A stretch of 64,000 nucleotides of DNA from Agriterribacter humi (GTDB lineage Bacteria > Bacteroidota > Bacteroidia > Chitinophagales > Chitinophagaceae). Position numbers and translations under genes: made by a program. The notes under the pieces were generated by a model. It made no database searches. It was not told the DNA's origin and saw only the letters and a list, made by a program, of their open reading frames with translations. The DNA is taken from the NCBI RefSeq assembly GCF_009192765.1, contig NZ_VOHQ01000020.1, forward strand, positions 1 to 64,000, written 5' to 3'. This document shows positions 17,719 through 26,617 of this stretch, piece by piece; position 1 is the first letter of the stretch; every line of letters starts with the position of its first letter.

Positions 17719-19410
17719 ATGAACAGAATTAAATTAACGCTATACATGTCGCTCCTGTTCACGCTGGTGGTAGGGCCTTCATGTACTAAATTAGAAGAGG
17801 AAGCTTTTAATGTGCTTCCTGCGGATAGCTATTACCAGGATAAAAACTCTATTATAGCCGCCCTTGTACGTCCCTATGAACATGGCCATTGGTGTGGCTG
17901 GGATGGCGACCGCTGGCTGCTGCAGGAGCTTACTGCTGACCAGTTTGTTTGGGCGCAGAAAGGAAAGCACGGTTATGACGATGGTCAATGGGTGCGTTTG
18001 CATGGCCATGCCTGGAATCCTGACCAGGGGCAAATTTATGGTGGATGGGTAGGTCCCTACCAGGGAATAGGGCAATGCAATCTTATTATCAGTGATATGT
18101 CTAAATTGGATTATCCTGCATTTGGTTTAACGGATGCCGATAAAGCCCAGCATATTGCTGAATTGAGAACATTGCGTGCATGGTTTTATTTATTTCTCAT
18201 TGATTTTTTCCGCGATGTTCCAATTGTAGAGAATGTTGGAGAGATTAAACCTCAGTCTACGCCACAGGAAGTATTTGCGTATATTGAAAAAGAGCTGAAA
18301 GAATCGCTTCCCGGCTTACCTCAAAATGGCCGTGCGGGGCGTTGGGATCAGGGCGGAGCCGCAGCTCTACTGGTGCGTTTATATCTTAATGCCGGGAAAT
18401 GGACAGGTACCGCCAAATTCACCGAATGTGCGCAAATAGCACAGGAGATCATTGATGGTAAATACGGTGCATACAGCATTGATACGGATTACCGCGGACC
18501 ATTCAGGTCTGGCGTAAATGGATACCGTTCACCAGAAAATATTTTTGAGTTCCCTCATGCAAAAAATATTTATGAATTTGGCTGGATGTACAATGCCATG
18601 ATGCATTACCAGGCAAGATATTCTTTAGATAATGACTGGGGAGGCTGGAATGGAATACATCTTATTCCTTCCCGCGATCTGGAAGGTAATTTGTATCCTG
18701 AAAAACTGGGTAAGGCCTACGAAAAGTTTGCGAATGATGATAAGCGTAAGCAACCTTTTAGAACCACTTCTGCTGATGGAGATTATGAAGGATTTTTCAT
18801 GATCGGTCAGCAATATGAATTTGATTATGCAAAAGGATATGGTTACGACAGCACTAAAATGGTGAATGGTACGGAAGAATACAATGGAAAACCGCTGCAT
18901 TATGTAGACCAGGTTGGCCGGTTTTCGGAAAAGCCCGGCGGAAGATGGGCTGAAGGCTCGCATGTTACTACGGGCGAAGAAAATACCGGGGTTCGGCTGT
19001 TGAAATTTCCCTGGTTGCCAATGTCCGAAAATATGTTTCAGTTTAATTCGGCTCCTGAAATAAGGCTCGCTGAAATTTATTATTCCCTGGCGGAATGTAA
19101 ATATCGTGCTGGCGATAAAGCCGGAGCTGCCAAATTAATGGATGCAGTGAGGAAAAGAAATTTCCCCGATGATAAATGGGCTGCGCAAAGTTATGAGAAC
19201 AATCTTTCCGTTTTAACGGATGATGAATTTGTGGATGACCTGGGACGCGAATTTATTGGAGAGCGCCACAGAAGAACAGATTTGGTTCGGTGGGATCGCT
19301 TTGGTGATGCATGGTGGGATAAACCAGAGGATGGCGCTGATAAGACGGTTTTCCCGATTCCTAACCAGGCTATAAACGCCAATCCGGAGTTGAAGTCAAA
19401 CGGGTATTAA
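17719..19410 (+). CDS. SusD/RagB family nutrient-binding lipoprotein (pair 2)
   Basis: 563 residues. The signal peptide ends at GPSC (Cys22); the lipobox is loose but typical for this phylum, and KLEEEAFNVLPADSYYQD follows, as in SusD proteins. TPR-like signature ELRTLRAWFYLFLIDFFRDV and the C-terminal SusD block (EIRLAEIYYSLAECKYRAGD, EFIGERHRRTDLVRWDRFGD) are present. It is 58 residues longer than SusD 1 and rich in Trp and aromatic residues (for example GHWCGWDGDRW), which often line carbohydrate sites, though a sugar substrate is only an inference. It partners SusC 2, 30 bp upstream. Confidence 0.95.
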   Translation: MNRIKLTLYMSLLFTLVVGPSCTKLEEEAFNVLPADSYYQDKNSIIAALVRPYEHGHWCGWDGDRWLLQELTADQFVWAQKGKHGYDDGQWVRLHGHAWNPDQGQIYGGWVGPYQGIGQCNLIISDMSKLDYPAFGLTDADKAQHIAELRTLRAWFYLFLIDFFRDVPIVENVGEIKPQSTPQEVFAYIEKELKESLPGLPQNGRAGRWDQGGAAALLVRLYLNAGKWTGTAKFTECAQIAQEIIDGKYGAYSIDTDYRGPFRSGVNGYRSPENIFEFPHAKNIYEFGWMYNAMMHYQARYSLDNDWGGWNGIHLIPSRDLEGNLYPEKLGKAYEKFANDDKRKQPFRTTSADGDYEGFFMIGQQYEFDYAKGYGYDSTKMVNGTEEYNGKPLHYVDQVGRFSEKPGGRWAEGSHVTTGEENTGVRLLKFPWLPMSENMFQFNSAPEIRLAEIYYSLAECKYRAGDKAGAAKLMDAVRKRNFPDDKWAAQSYENNLSVLTDDEFVDDLGREFIGERHRRTDLVRWDRFGDAWWDKPEDGADKTVFPIPNQAINANPELKSNGY

Positions 19411-19436
19411 TAAAATAGCAGTTACAGGTTTTGTTT

Positions 19437-19470
19437 AAAAGAGGTTGTCTGAAAAGGCAGCCTCTTTCTG
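19437..19470 (+). terminator. Terminator after SusD 2
   Basis: AAAGAGGTTGTC pairs with GCAGCCTCTTT (with G-T pairs) and is followed by CTGCTAAAAA. It lies 27 bp past the SusD 2 stop codon. Confidence 0.7.
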
Positions 19471-19528
19471 CTAAAAAGATATAGCTATAAAGGCGGACGA
19501 ATACGCACTGGATTCCCTGTAGTAAATT

Positions 19529-19774
19529 TTAGAAACGGTCACGGAGTTCATCTACAGATATTTTTTTCCCATCCATCATCGTTTGATGTAAAGAAATAAT
19601 AGCCTGCCTGCCCTGCGCGTCAGACGGCATGTTTATAATTGCACTGCCTTTTGAACGCCCGTTAAATTTGTTCCGGATCACCATCGCAGAATCAACTGTA
19701 CCAAAAGGAGAAAATAGTTTTCTGATATCAGCGTCAATGGTATTGAGGCTGATATTGGATACCTGTATATTCAT
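19529..19774 (-). CDS. Small RRM RNA-binding protein
   Basis: 81 residues forming a single RNA recognition motif. RNP2 is IQVSNI (residues 3-8) and RNP1 is the degenerate SKGSAIINM, with the usual aromatics replaced. The protein ends near the domain end with only a short tail (VDELRDRF). Bacterial single-RRM proteins bind RNA and are often cold-responsive. A second, better-conserved RRM gene lies 1.0 kb downstream on the same strand (20786-21055). The loss of RNP1 aromatics suggests weaker or different RNA contacts. Confidence 0.85.
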   Translation of the reverse strand: MNIQVSNISLNTIDADIRKLFSPFGTVDSAMVIRNKFNGRSKGSAIINMPSDAQGRQAIISLHQTMMDGKKISVDELRDRF

Positions 19775-20033
19775 AAATGGAGATTTAACAGATAAGTTAA
19801 GTGCATAAAGCTACACTACCTATTTCATTCTTTCGATTTTCTTTCGTTAACATTCAGTCCGAAAGGATAATCTGCTGGTATTAATGAAATATCGCCTGGA
19901 TTATCTTAAATTATCAGGTTCTGCCGTTGCCAAAAGATTATCTTTGTTATCTCTTTCCGTTTCATCAAAAAATAATTTTTTCCCGCAAGCACTATAATTT
20001 TTAATAACAGGTTACTTTATTTAAAAAGAAATT

Positions 20034-20288
20034 ATGACAAAAGATGAAGTTGAAGCGTTTTTAACGCGTATTAAAGCAGAAGAGTTTCCCGTACAAATTG
20101 GTTTTAAAGCACGGAAATCTTTTGTTGGATTATTTATTAAAACGGTTGATTATGCCGATCTTAAATCAAAGAATTTCTGGCGTATTGTCGGGGAATCTAA
20201 AATTAATGAGTATAAAATATCCGGTAACAGGGATCTTGCAAGGATTTATAATGGTATGGAGTTTACCAGGCTTTCAAAAGTGCAATAA
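20034..20288 (+). CDS. Conserved-type hypothetical protein, 84 residues
   Basis: A small soluble protein (MTKDEVEAFL at the start) with mixed alpha/beta character, many Lys and Arg residues (FKARKSFVGLFIKT) and no Cys or signal peptide. I do not recognise a family. The AT-rich upstream region ending AAAAAGAAATT suits translation in this phylum. It is convergent with the next gene, with stop codons 7 bp apart, and lies between the two RRM genes. Confidence 0.6.
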   Translation: MTKDEVEAFLTRIKAEEFPVQIGFKARKSFVGLFIKTVDYADLKSKNFWRIVGESKINEYKISGNRDLARIYNGMEFTRLSKVQ

Positions 20289-20294
20289 GATCGC

Positions 20295-20699
20295 TTACGC
20301 GTTCTGTTGATTGTTCGGCATAGTACCCTGAATGTGTTTGGCTCTTTCGGCGGTCATTGTTTTCGCTCTTTTTTCCTGGCTAATAAAATAAGAAGGAGAA
20401 TATCTTGAAAACAACATGTCTTTTATTTTTGATGACAGGCTCATGTGCTGGAATGCCACTATTTTGCTTAATTGATTTGCCAGGCATACAGTGAATTCTT
20501 TTACAGGTAAGGACAGGGCTGCGTAGTTGATGTTTATGGTATACCTGCTGAAAAAACTAAATTCAGATTCCATAGCATGATTCATCAAATCTCCCCGCTT
20601 TAATTTAATATCACAGCCAGATAAATCTTTATACCGGTCAAGAACCAACTCTTTTAAAATGTTATCCGCGTCAGTTATGCTCATGTGTTGAAGTCGCAA
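20295..20699 (-). CDS. Hypothetical protein, 134 residues
   Basis: A soluble alpha-rich protein. The N-terminal third (ITDADNILKELVLDRY) looks like a short helical lead. The middle (YTININYAALSLPVKEFTVC, then LANQL) has an outline reminiscent of small metallopeptidase-like proteins, but the HExxH motif is absent, so I do not assign that function. The C-terminus is basic and polar. It lies downstream of RRM gene 20786-21055 on the same strand, with a terminator hairpin between. Confidence 0.6.
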   Translation of the reverse strand: MRLQHMSITDADNILKELVLDRYKDLSGCDIKLKRGDLMNHAMESEFSFFSRYTININYAALSLPVKEFTVCLANQLSKIVAFQHMSLSSKIKDMLFSRYSPSYFISQEKRAKTMTAERAKHIQGTMPNNQQNA

Positions 20700-20750
20700 G
20701 GTGTTTAATAGTTATGAAGTGTAAAGGATTTAACTCGTGAGGTTTAAAAT

Positions 20751-20778
20751 AAAAAGGACCTGCCAAAGGTCCCTTTTA
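20751..20778 (-). terminator. Terminator of the RRM gene 20786-21055
   Basis: On the minus strand AAGGGACC pairs with GGTCCTT (one bulge) around TTTGGCA, followed by TTTATTTTAAA. It starts only a few bases past the RRM stop codon. Confidence 0.75.
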
Positions 20779-20785
20779 AATCTTT

Positions 20786-21055
20786 TTAATAAGAGGAAGA
20801 TTTGTTCCTGTCTTCTCTTTGCCTGGCTTCGTTTACTTTAATAAACCGCCCGTCAAGGGAAGAGCCATTCAACTCACGGATAGCTTTTTCAGCAGCATTA
20901 TTTTCAGGCATGTCCACAAAGGCAAAACCCCGGCTCCTGTTGGTAACTTTATCCATGATGATGTTTACGGAACTCACTTCCCCGTATTGTGAAAATTGCT
21001 TTACTAAGTCTTCATCCGCTACGGCGAAACTTAGATTTGAAACATAAATGTTCAT
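20786..21055 (-). CDS. RRM RNA-binding protein
   Basis: 89 residues with one canonical RNA recognition motif: RNP2 IYVSNL (3-8) and RNP1 RGFAFVDM (about 43-50) with the aromatic positions intact. A short charged tail follows (ARQREDRNKSSSY). It belongs to the glycine-poor bacterial RRM group, thought to act as RNA chaperones. A terminator follows the gene closely, so it is probably a single-gene unit. Confidence 0.93.
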   Translation of the reverse strand: MNIYVSNLSFAVADEDLVKQFSQYGEVSSVNIIMDKVTNRSRGFAFVDMPENNAAEKAIRELNGSSLDGRFIKVNEARQREDRNKSSSY

Positions 21056-21252
21056 TTCTTTGAATTATTTTAAGAATAAAAATGATCTGAGAAAAAGCAG
21101 AGGTAAAAAAGATGGCTAACCAATAGCAGGAATCATTCACTTACAAAATGCTGATAAACTCAAATTGTTATCGAAACGAATATACGCTTAATTATTGAAG
21201 CAGCGGCTTATTTTTTGAAAAGCGCGGATTGGCACTGTGCCGCGTATAAAAC

Positions 21253-22351
21253 TTATGAGTTGGTTTCCGCTTCCTTTTCCATCATCAAATAGGCCTTAAT
21301 AAAGCCGTCTAACTCACCATCCATCACTGGCTGCACATTTCCTACCTCGTAATCTGTGCGGTGATCTTTGATCATTTTGTAAGGATGGAATACATAAGAA
21401 CGGATCTGGCTGCCCCATTCAATTCTTTTTTTGTTGGCATTTGAAGCATTTTTCAATTCTTCCCGTTTGCGAATTTCTTCTTCATATAAACGACTCTTCA
21501 GCATTTTTAATGCTTTCTCCCTGTTCTCTCCCTGGGTTCGGCTCTGCTGGCACTCTACAATAATACCCGAAGGAATATGTTTTAATCTTACAGCGGTTTC
21601 TACTTTGTTTACGTTTTGCCCTCCCTTGCCGCCACTGCGGTAAAACTCCCATTCCAGGTCTGCCGGGCTTACTGCTATATCAATAGAATCATCTACCAGC
21701 GGGTATACAAATATGGAAGCAAAAGAAGTGTGTCGCCGGGCATTGCTGTCAAATGGTGAAATGCGAACCAGCCGGTGCACTCCGCTTTCTGATTTTAGAA
21801 ATCCATAGGCAAACGGCCCGTCAAATTGTAAAGTAGCAGATTTTATCCCTGCCCCGTCACCTTCCTGCCAGTCTAACTCAGTAACGTTCCAGCCTTGTTT
21901 TTCGCCATACATCCTGTACATGCGGGCCAGCATTTCAGCCCAGTCCTGGCTTTCTGTTCCGCCCGCACCGCTGTTTATCTGCAGTACAGCAGGTAACTCG
22001 TCTTCCGGCTGGTTGAGCGTACTTTTGAATTCGGCTTCTTCAATACGGGCATGGGCGAATTCGTATGCTGCTTTTACTTCGTCTTCCGATCCTTCTCCTT
22101 CTTTCCAAAAGTCGAACAATACAGCAAAATCTTCTACTGCTGTATGCACATCTTCATACAGCTTTACCCAATATTCGTTAAGCTTAATGTCTTTAAGGAT
22201 TTGTGTAGCCCGTGCATTGTCGTCCCAGAAGCCGGGAGAAAGGGTGAGCTGCTTGTCACTTGCTATTTTATCGCGCCTGTTAGCAACGTCAAAGAAACCT
22301 CCCCAACACGCCAACGGCCAGTCTCATATCTTTTATTTGTTCTTGTGTCAT
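21253..22351 (-). CDS. prfB: Peptide chain release factor 2, with programmed +1 frameshift
   Basis: The gene starts with ATG at 22351 and reads 20 codons ([10 protein letters not shown]..., ending GRFL) to an in-frame TGA at 22291-22289. The slip site is CTT TGA C, preceded by the purine-rich GGGGAGG, which acts as an internal Shine-Dalgarno. After a +1 slip the frame continues [10 protein letters not shown] to the stop at 21253, giving 365 residues, the same length as E. coli RF2. The SPF recognition motif ([12 protein letters not shown]) and the GGQ catalytic motif ([10 protein letters not shown]) are present. RF2 ends translation at UGA and UAA; the slip is autoregulatory, because low RF2 lets ribosomes pause at UGA and shift. 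Without the shift only a 20-residue peptide is made. Confidence 0.96.
22289..22306 (-). promoter_or_regulatory. RF2 recoding site (CTT TGA C with upstream GGGGAGG)
   Basis: The slip codon CTT (22294-22292), stop TGA (22291-22289) and the upstream purine run match the classical prfB arrangement, including a spacing of a few bases between GGGGAGG and the slip codon. This explains why the main frame has no ATG of its own. Confidence 0.93.
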
Positions 22352-22666
22352 AGTCCACAAAAATAAGGGTTATTTGAGATTTGAGATTTAAAATTTGAGA
22401 TGCAAATTACTTAGCGCGGTTGGTACCCGATGGAAGGAGGGTCACACTGCACATTAATCAGAAATGCGCTCACCTGCAACAATCTTTTTTCACAAACAAT
22501 CCTTTCAAAAAATGCAGGAAGGTAAATATGATTTTTTTTGTTGTCATATTCTTTTATCTGGTAAATACAAAAGTGCCGGGTGCAAAGTTACGAATGTATG
22601 ATCAAAGGCTATCCGCTATCAGCTTTCACTGCTGAAAGCTCATGGCTGAACGCTTACTGCTACCCG
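22352..22666. other. Spacer upstream of prfB with dispersed repeats
   Basis: About 315 bp with no gene. It holds an AT-rich word repeat (TTTGAGATTTGAGATTT, about 22372-22402), one copy of the three-copy element (22422-22452), and a run built of GCTATCAGCTTTCA-type words (about 22605-22645). It also has to carry the prfB promoter. Confidence 0.7.
22422..22452 (+). repeat. Dispersed ~30-bp element, copy A
   Basis: GGTACCCGATGGAAGGAGGG continuing TCACACTGCAC. It matches copies at 29069-29100 (opposite strand) and 38721-38752. The shared core is AAGGAG(G/C)GTCA followed by (C/T)GCA. Confidence 0.75.
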
Positions 22667-24727
22667 TTAGTTCACAAAATTCCAGAAAATGCCTACTTTA
22701 AAGAGCAGGCCCTGGTAGGGATACAATGGCGCTGCCATATTGTTGTTGGTGAAAGAAAATCCATCCAGTTCCAGTGTATTCAGATTTTCCAGCCTTACAA
22801 AAGCACTAAAGCTCCTGATCCTGAAATTCACAAAAGCAGCGATATCAGGTAAATTGGCTATGCGGATGCTGTCCTGCGGAAAGAACTGGCCCGTTACAGG
22901 AGAGTAATTGTCTGCAGTATAAGGTGTATAATACCTGGAATCTAACCCCAGGGCAATATTCAGATTTCTAAAGAATTGACCCTGGAAAACAATGCGGTTG
23001 CGCAGGTAAAGCAACGGAATATTAACAGGGGTATTGCCGGCTGTTTTTTGCACGGCCACATCTGCATACCAATGCCAGAATTTGCTTATCCTGAAATCCT
23101 TGCTGCCTTTTATCTGCAATACGTTGAAGGGAGTGGTTTGCTGATCCGCTTCATAAAAGTTTTTAAGGTATGCATAATTGCCAATAAGAAAATAATGACC
23201 GCTAAGTTGCAATTGTAAAGCCGGAACAGCAAACGAACCGAACAGGTGCGTAATGTTTTCTTTATTGGTTCCATTGGCGGGCGCCACAATCGGAAAACCG
23301 CTGGTATTGCGTAGCAGGTAAGATGGTGTTCGGTTTGCATTTTCGAAACCTACCTGTAAAGAGCCCAATTTACTGCTGAGTAGTCTTTGCAGGCTGATAT
23401 ATGCACGGTAATCGCCGGCATTAAATCCTGTAACATAAAACTGTGCATGCGCCTCAATGTCCCATTTCTTATTTCGGGTTCTGTTCCTGTATTCGCCATG
23501 TAAAAAAACATTATACAGCATGTCGCGTGTAGAATCATATCTTTTCAGGGAAAGATTTTGAAGGCTGGCGCCCACCTTCAGAAATTGTTGCTGATTTTTA
23601 ATGTCGGGAAACTGATAGATGGAAAAATCGTTGATGAGTTCCTTCCAGGAATTCGTGTAGATGACAGAATCGCCCGGATTAAATGCGATGTCGTAGTTTT
23701 TTTTATAAAATGCGCTGTCCGGCGCAATATCCTGGAACAGGTATTTGTAAGTGTTGTATTGAAGTGTGTGTTCGATCCTGAAGCGCGGATAAAAGAGTTT
23801 GATAACAGTAGAATCGGTTACCAATGAATCTTTTTTGCCAAAATCATATTGTTGCCTTACCAATAGTTTAAGCTCATTGTATTTGTTGCCTGTTTTTAAT
23901 TGTGTATTAAACGGGTCACGGCTGTATGTAGCATCCCCGGCGGTATTAATAGGAATATTAAACCGGTCCGAGTAAGTACCTGTTTTATCTACCAGGAAGC
24001 TATCGCTTACTATACCTCCGCTTTCGGCCGATTGCAGGCTGTTGGTTAATCCAATAAAGTATATCCCGTATCTTTTATTGGGCGACTGATAATAGGAGTT
24101 GAGCCGCAAATTGGAATGATTGGTGTTCTGGCTTTTAAAAAATCCCGGTGCATTAATGAGCCTGAACTGGAATGCGAAATTCCAGTTGGGTTTTATGTTC
24201 TGGGTGTGTAAGATATTGATGAACTGTTCGGCTCCGCTGCCAATCAGGTAATTCAATTCAGTAAATGGGCGGGTAGTGTTATAAAAACGGGTTTGCTCCG
24301 TATTAAAAGCATAGGCGTCAAAAGCATGAAATCCCGGATCCCATCCCGGCTTTGTTGATGGATTAAATAAAAGGGAGGTGGTAGCTGTTCCGTTATTGCC
24401 TAACCATACGTATTCCGACTTCAGGGGCACCTTAATGTAAAAATCAATTAAAGAAGAATCAAAAGTATAGGAGCGTACCGAATCAATGTATTTAAAGCGG
24501 ATGCTTACAGAATCTGCAAAAGGATCGCGGTGTTCAAATTTTATGGAATCGCCGCCTCCTGATCTGCCTCCCCGGCCCATATTGCTGATGTTACCCAGCC
24601 TGCCCGGAAGTCGCTGCGATAATGCAGGTAATGCAGTACTCACCAATATGGATAGCAGTATGTATGTAAATATTTTCTTCAATGCTGTCGGCTTAATCCT
24701 GTACCCGGCGAAAATACCTGAAATCAT
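22667..24727 (-). CDS. Putative porin (Porin_10 / PF14121-like)
   Basis: 686 residues. A signal peptide (hydrophobic stretch about residues 17-37, ending ALPALSQ) is followed by a Gly/Arg-rich segment and a long beta-barrel sequence of alternating aromatic strands ending in FWNFVN. Stretches such as PLKSEYVWLGNNGTATTSLL and NTEQTRFYNTTRPFTELNY are typical of the large Bacteroidetes putative porins that follow nucleotide or housekeeping genes. It starts 28 bp after the purine nucleoside phosphorylase stop codon on the same strand, so the two are probably cotranscribed. Substrate unknown. Confidence 0.85.
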   Translation of the reverse strand: MISGIFAGYRIKPTALKKIFTYILLSILVSTALPALSQRLPGRLGNISNMGRGGRSGGGDSIKFEHRDPFADSVSIRFKYIDSVRSYTFDSSLIDFYIKVPLKSEYVWLGNNGTATTSLLFNPSTKPGWDPGFHAFDAYAFNTEQTRFYNTTRPFTELNYLIGSGAEQFINILHTQNIKPNWNFAFQFRLINAPGFFKSQNTNHSNLRLNSYYQSPNKRYGIYFIGLTNSLQSAESGGIVSDSFLVDKTGTYSDRFNIPINTAGDATYSRDPFNTQLKTGNKYNELKLLVRQQYDFGKKDSLVTDSTVIKLFYPRFRIEHTLQYNTYKYLFQDIAPDSAFYKKNYDIAFNPGDSVIYTNSWKELINDFSIYQFPDIKNQQQFLKVGASLQNLSLKRYDSTRDMLYNVFLHGEYRNRTRNKKWDIEAHAQFYVTGFNAGDYRAYISLQRLLSSKLGSLQVGFENANRTPSYLLRNTSGFPIVAPANGTNKENITHLFGSFAVPALQLQLSGHYFLIGNYAYLKNFYEADQQTTPFNVLQIKGSKDFRISKFWHWYADVAVQKTAGNTPVNIPLLYLRNRIVFQGQFFRNLNIALGLDSRYYTPYTADNYSPVTGQFFPQDSIRIANLPDIAAFVNFRIRSFSAFVRLENLNTLELDGFSFTNNNMAAPLYPYQGLLFKVGIFWNFVN

Positions 24728-24755
24728 TACATATCCGTTGAAAAAAATGGCTAAA

Positions 24756-25577
24756 TCAAATAGCTTTAACTAACTCTTTAAATAAGGCGGTAAGCTTTGG
24801 TTCTGCTGCGGCCGCTGCCTGCAGCACTTCTTCATGTGTAATGATATTGTCTTCTTCCCGTATGCCCAAATCGGTAATTACGCTTACGCCAAATACTTTT
24901 ATGCCGGCGTGTACCGCCACAATCACTTCCTGTACTGTACTCATGCCTACGGCATCTCCTCCAAGCACATTGATCATTTTATATTCGGCACGGGTTTCAA
25001 ATGTTGGTCCTGTTACACCAAAGTATATACCTTCTTTAACAGGATAGCCCATTTGTGCTGCAATTGCTTTTCCTTTTTTGATCAGTGTTTTGGAATAGGG
25101 TTCGCTCATATCAGGAAAGCGCAACCCGAATGCATCTTCGTTTTTACCAATTAAAGGATTTACTGTAGCCAGGCTTATATGATCGGTAATGATCATCAGG
25201 TCGCCAACGGCAAAAGAAGCATTAACGCCCCCGGCCGCATTACTGATAAGTAAAGTATGAACACCAAGTAATTTCATTACACGAACAGGAAAAGCAACTT
25301 CTGTGGCATCATGCCCTTCGTAAAAATGCAGGCGCCCGGCCATTACTACAATTCTTTTTTGGCCTATTTGTCCAAAGATCAGCCTGCCCGAATGTCCTTC
25401 AACGGTAGAAACAGGAAAATGAGGTATTTCTGTATAATAAATCTCTTTTTCAACCGTCATTTCTTCCACGAAATTTCCAAGTCCGCTGCCCAGTACGATA
25501 CCGATTTCTGCGGAAGAACTATAACAGCTTTTAATAAATGAAACGGCTTCTGTTATTTTTTTAAGCATTGCGCTCAT
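24756..25577 (-). CDS. punA: Purine nucleoside phosphorylase, trimeric class
   Basis: 273 residues. It has the phosphate-binding GSGLGNFVEE (about 31-40), a His loop VEGHSGRL, the purine-site stretch SNAAGGVNASFAVGDLMIITDHI, and the C-terminal TDLGI. It splits inosine or guanosine with phosphate to base and ribose-1-phosphate in purine salvage. The 273-residue length fits the trimeric PNP class rather than hexameric DeoD. It stands directly upstream of the putative porin gene. Confidence 0.95.
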   Translation of the reverse strand: MSAMLKKITEAVSFIKSCYSSSAEIGIVLGSGLGNFVEEMTVEKEIYYTEIPHFPVSTVEGHSGRLIFGQIGQKRIVVMAGRLHFYEGHDATEVAFPVRVMKLLGVHTLLISNAAGGVNASFAVGDLMIITDHISLATVNPLIGKNEDAFGLRFPDMSEPYSKTLIKKGKAIAAQMGYPVKEGIYFGVTGPTFETRAEYKMINVLGGDAVGMSTVQEVIVAVHAGIKVFGVSVITDLGIREEDNIITHEEVLQAAAAAEPKLTALFKELVKAI

Positions 25578-25689
25578 ACGGATATTTTATGGCGGCAAAG
25601 ATAAGGATTGGAAAGAGATGGGGTAAACCTGCCGGGAGCAGAGAAAACCATGTGCGGAAAATCGACTGGGCCTTTATTGGTGAAAACCA

Positions 25690-26415
25690 TCAGACAATTC
25701 GTTTATTATTGATAGCCTTTACCCACTCATCTCTTTTGCAGGAAGGACACAGATGATTGTTTTCGGGCTGCGCTAAAGATTCTACCTGTCCGCAAAAAGA
25801 ACAGGCAAAAGAATAGTTCGGTGGTAATTGTTTCAGTTTTTGGGTACATAAATGCGGAAGTACCGGTAAACCCCATCGCACCTCTTCATCGGGATAATAA
25901 TAGAGGCTGATGGATCCGTTAATTTCAAGAATAGCCAGGTTTACCTGCCCCAGATGTGATACGCTGTTTATACGCAGTTGGGCGAAAAGCTCATCATGAG
26001 CAATTAGCTCCTTTTCAAAATTGCTGCAATTTAATCTTCCATCTTCAACAAGATAGATCGGTTCCCCTTCCAGGAATCTTTCTATCTTTTCTCCCCGATT
26101 GATGATATATGTTACCAGTCTGTACATCGAAACCACTACTAAAAAAACCATCATACCCGGCAACAGCCCTACATCTTTATAAAACATAGGATCGCCGGCG
26201 GCGGAGCCCAAACCAATGATTACGCCCAGCTCAAATATTGATAACTGTGTAACGCTTTGCTTGCCAAGGATACGCAGGCTGAAAAGGATGGTGAGAAACA
26301 TTACAAATGAACGGATAACTACCTCCACAAGAAATATCCATTTTTCTGTTCCAAGCAATAATGACTGCCAGTCAATTTCAAAAAAGCCATTGAATTGCAA
26401 CAAGGGAATATGCAT
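25690..26415 (-). CDS. DUF421 (YetF-like) membrane protein with C-terminal zinc ribbon
   Basis: 241 residues. Three hydrophobic segments in the first 110 residues (around 25-50, 58-80 and 85-105) are followed by the cytoplasmic DUF421 domain (RGEKIERFLEGEPIYLVEDG, then NSVSHLGQVNLAILEINGSI). After the normal domain end comes an extra 45-residue tail with two Cys pairs, CSFC and CPSC, forming a probable zinc ribbon. Family role is unknown; members occur in stress and membrane contexts. The tail is the unusual part. Confidence 0.88.
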   Translation of the reverse strand: MHIPLLQFNGFFEIDWQSLLLGTEKWIFLVEVVIRSFVMFLTILFSLRILGKQSVTQLSIFELGVIIGLGSAAGDPMFYKDVGLLPGMMVFLVVVSMYRLVTYIINRGEKIERFLEGEPIYLVEDGRLNCSNFEKELIAHDELFAQLRINSVSHLGQVNLAILEINGSISLYYYPDEEVRWGLPVLPHLCTQKLKQLPPNYSFACSFCGQVESLAQPENNHLCPSCKRDEWVKAINNKRIV

Positions 26416-26514
26416 GTATTAAAATTAAAAAACTAAAATGGAAGTTCTGCAATATTTCTTTCCGGCTGCATGGCTGGAGAAGTGAATTGTTTTTGTCATT
26501 TACTGGAACTACTG

Positions 26515-26582
26515 AAAATAAAAAACCCACCAGGCAACTAAAATACCGGAAGTGTGCATCTTCCTGTATTTCAGCCTGGTGG
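26515..26582 (-). terminator. Terminator after the DUF2911 gene
   Basis: A long stem-loop: CCACCAGGC (26527-) pairs with GCCTGGTGG (-26582), with a second inner stem made by AAATAC and GTATTT plus GGAAG and CTTCC. On the minus strand it is followed by TTTTTTATTTT. Confidence 0.82.
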
Positions 26583-26617
26583 CGTAAACTTTACCCGGTA
26601 CAGTACCTTTTTAAAAA

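Noticed and set aside
20295-20699. Metallopeptidase call for the 134-residue protein
   Set aside because: The expected HExxH is absent (LANQL), so only an outline similarity remains.
22289-22314. prfB as a frameshifted pseudogene
   Set aside because: The shift is at the classical CTT TGA C site with an upstream purine run and yields a normal 365-residue RF2, so it is programmed.
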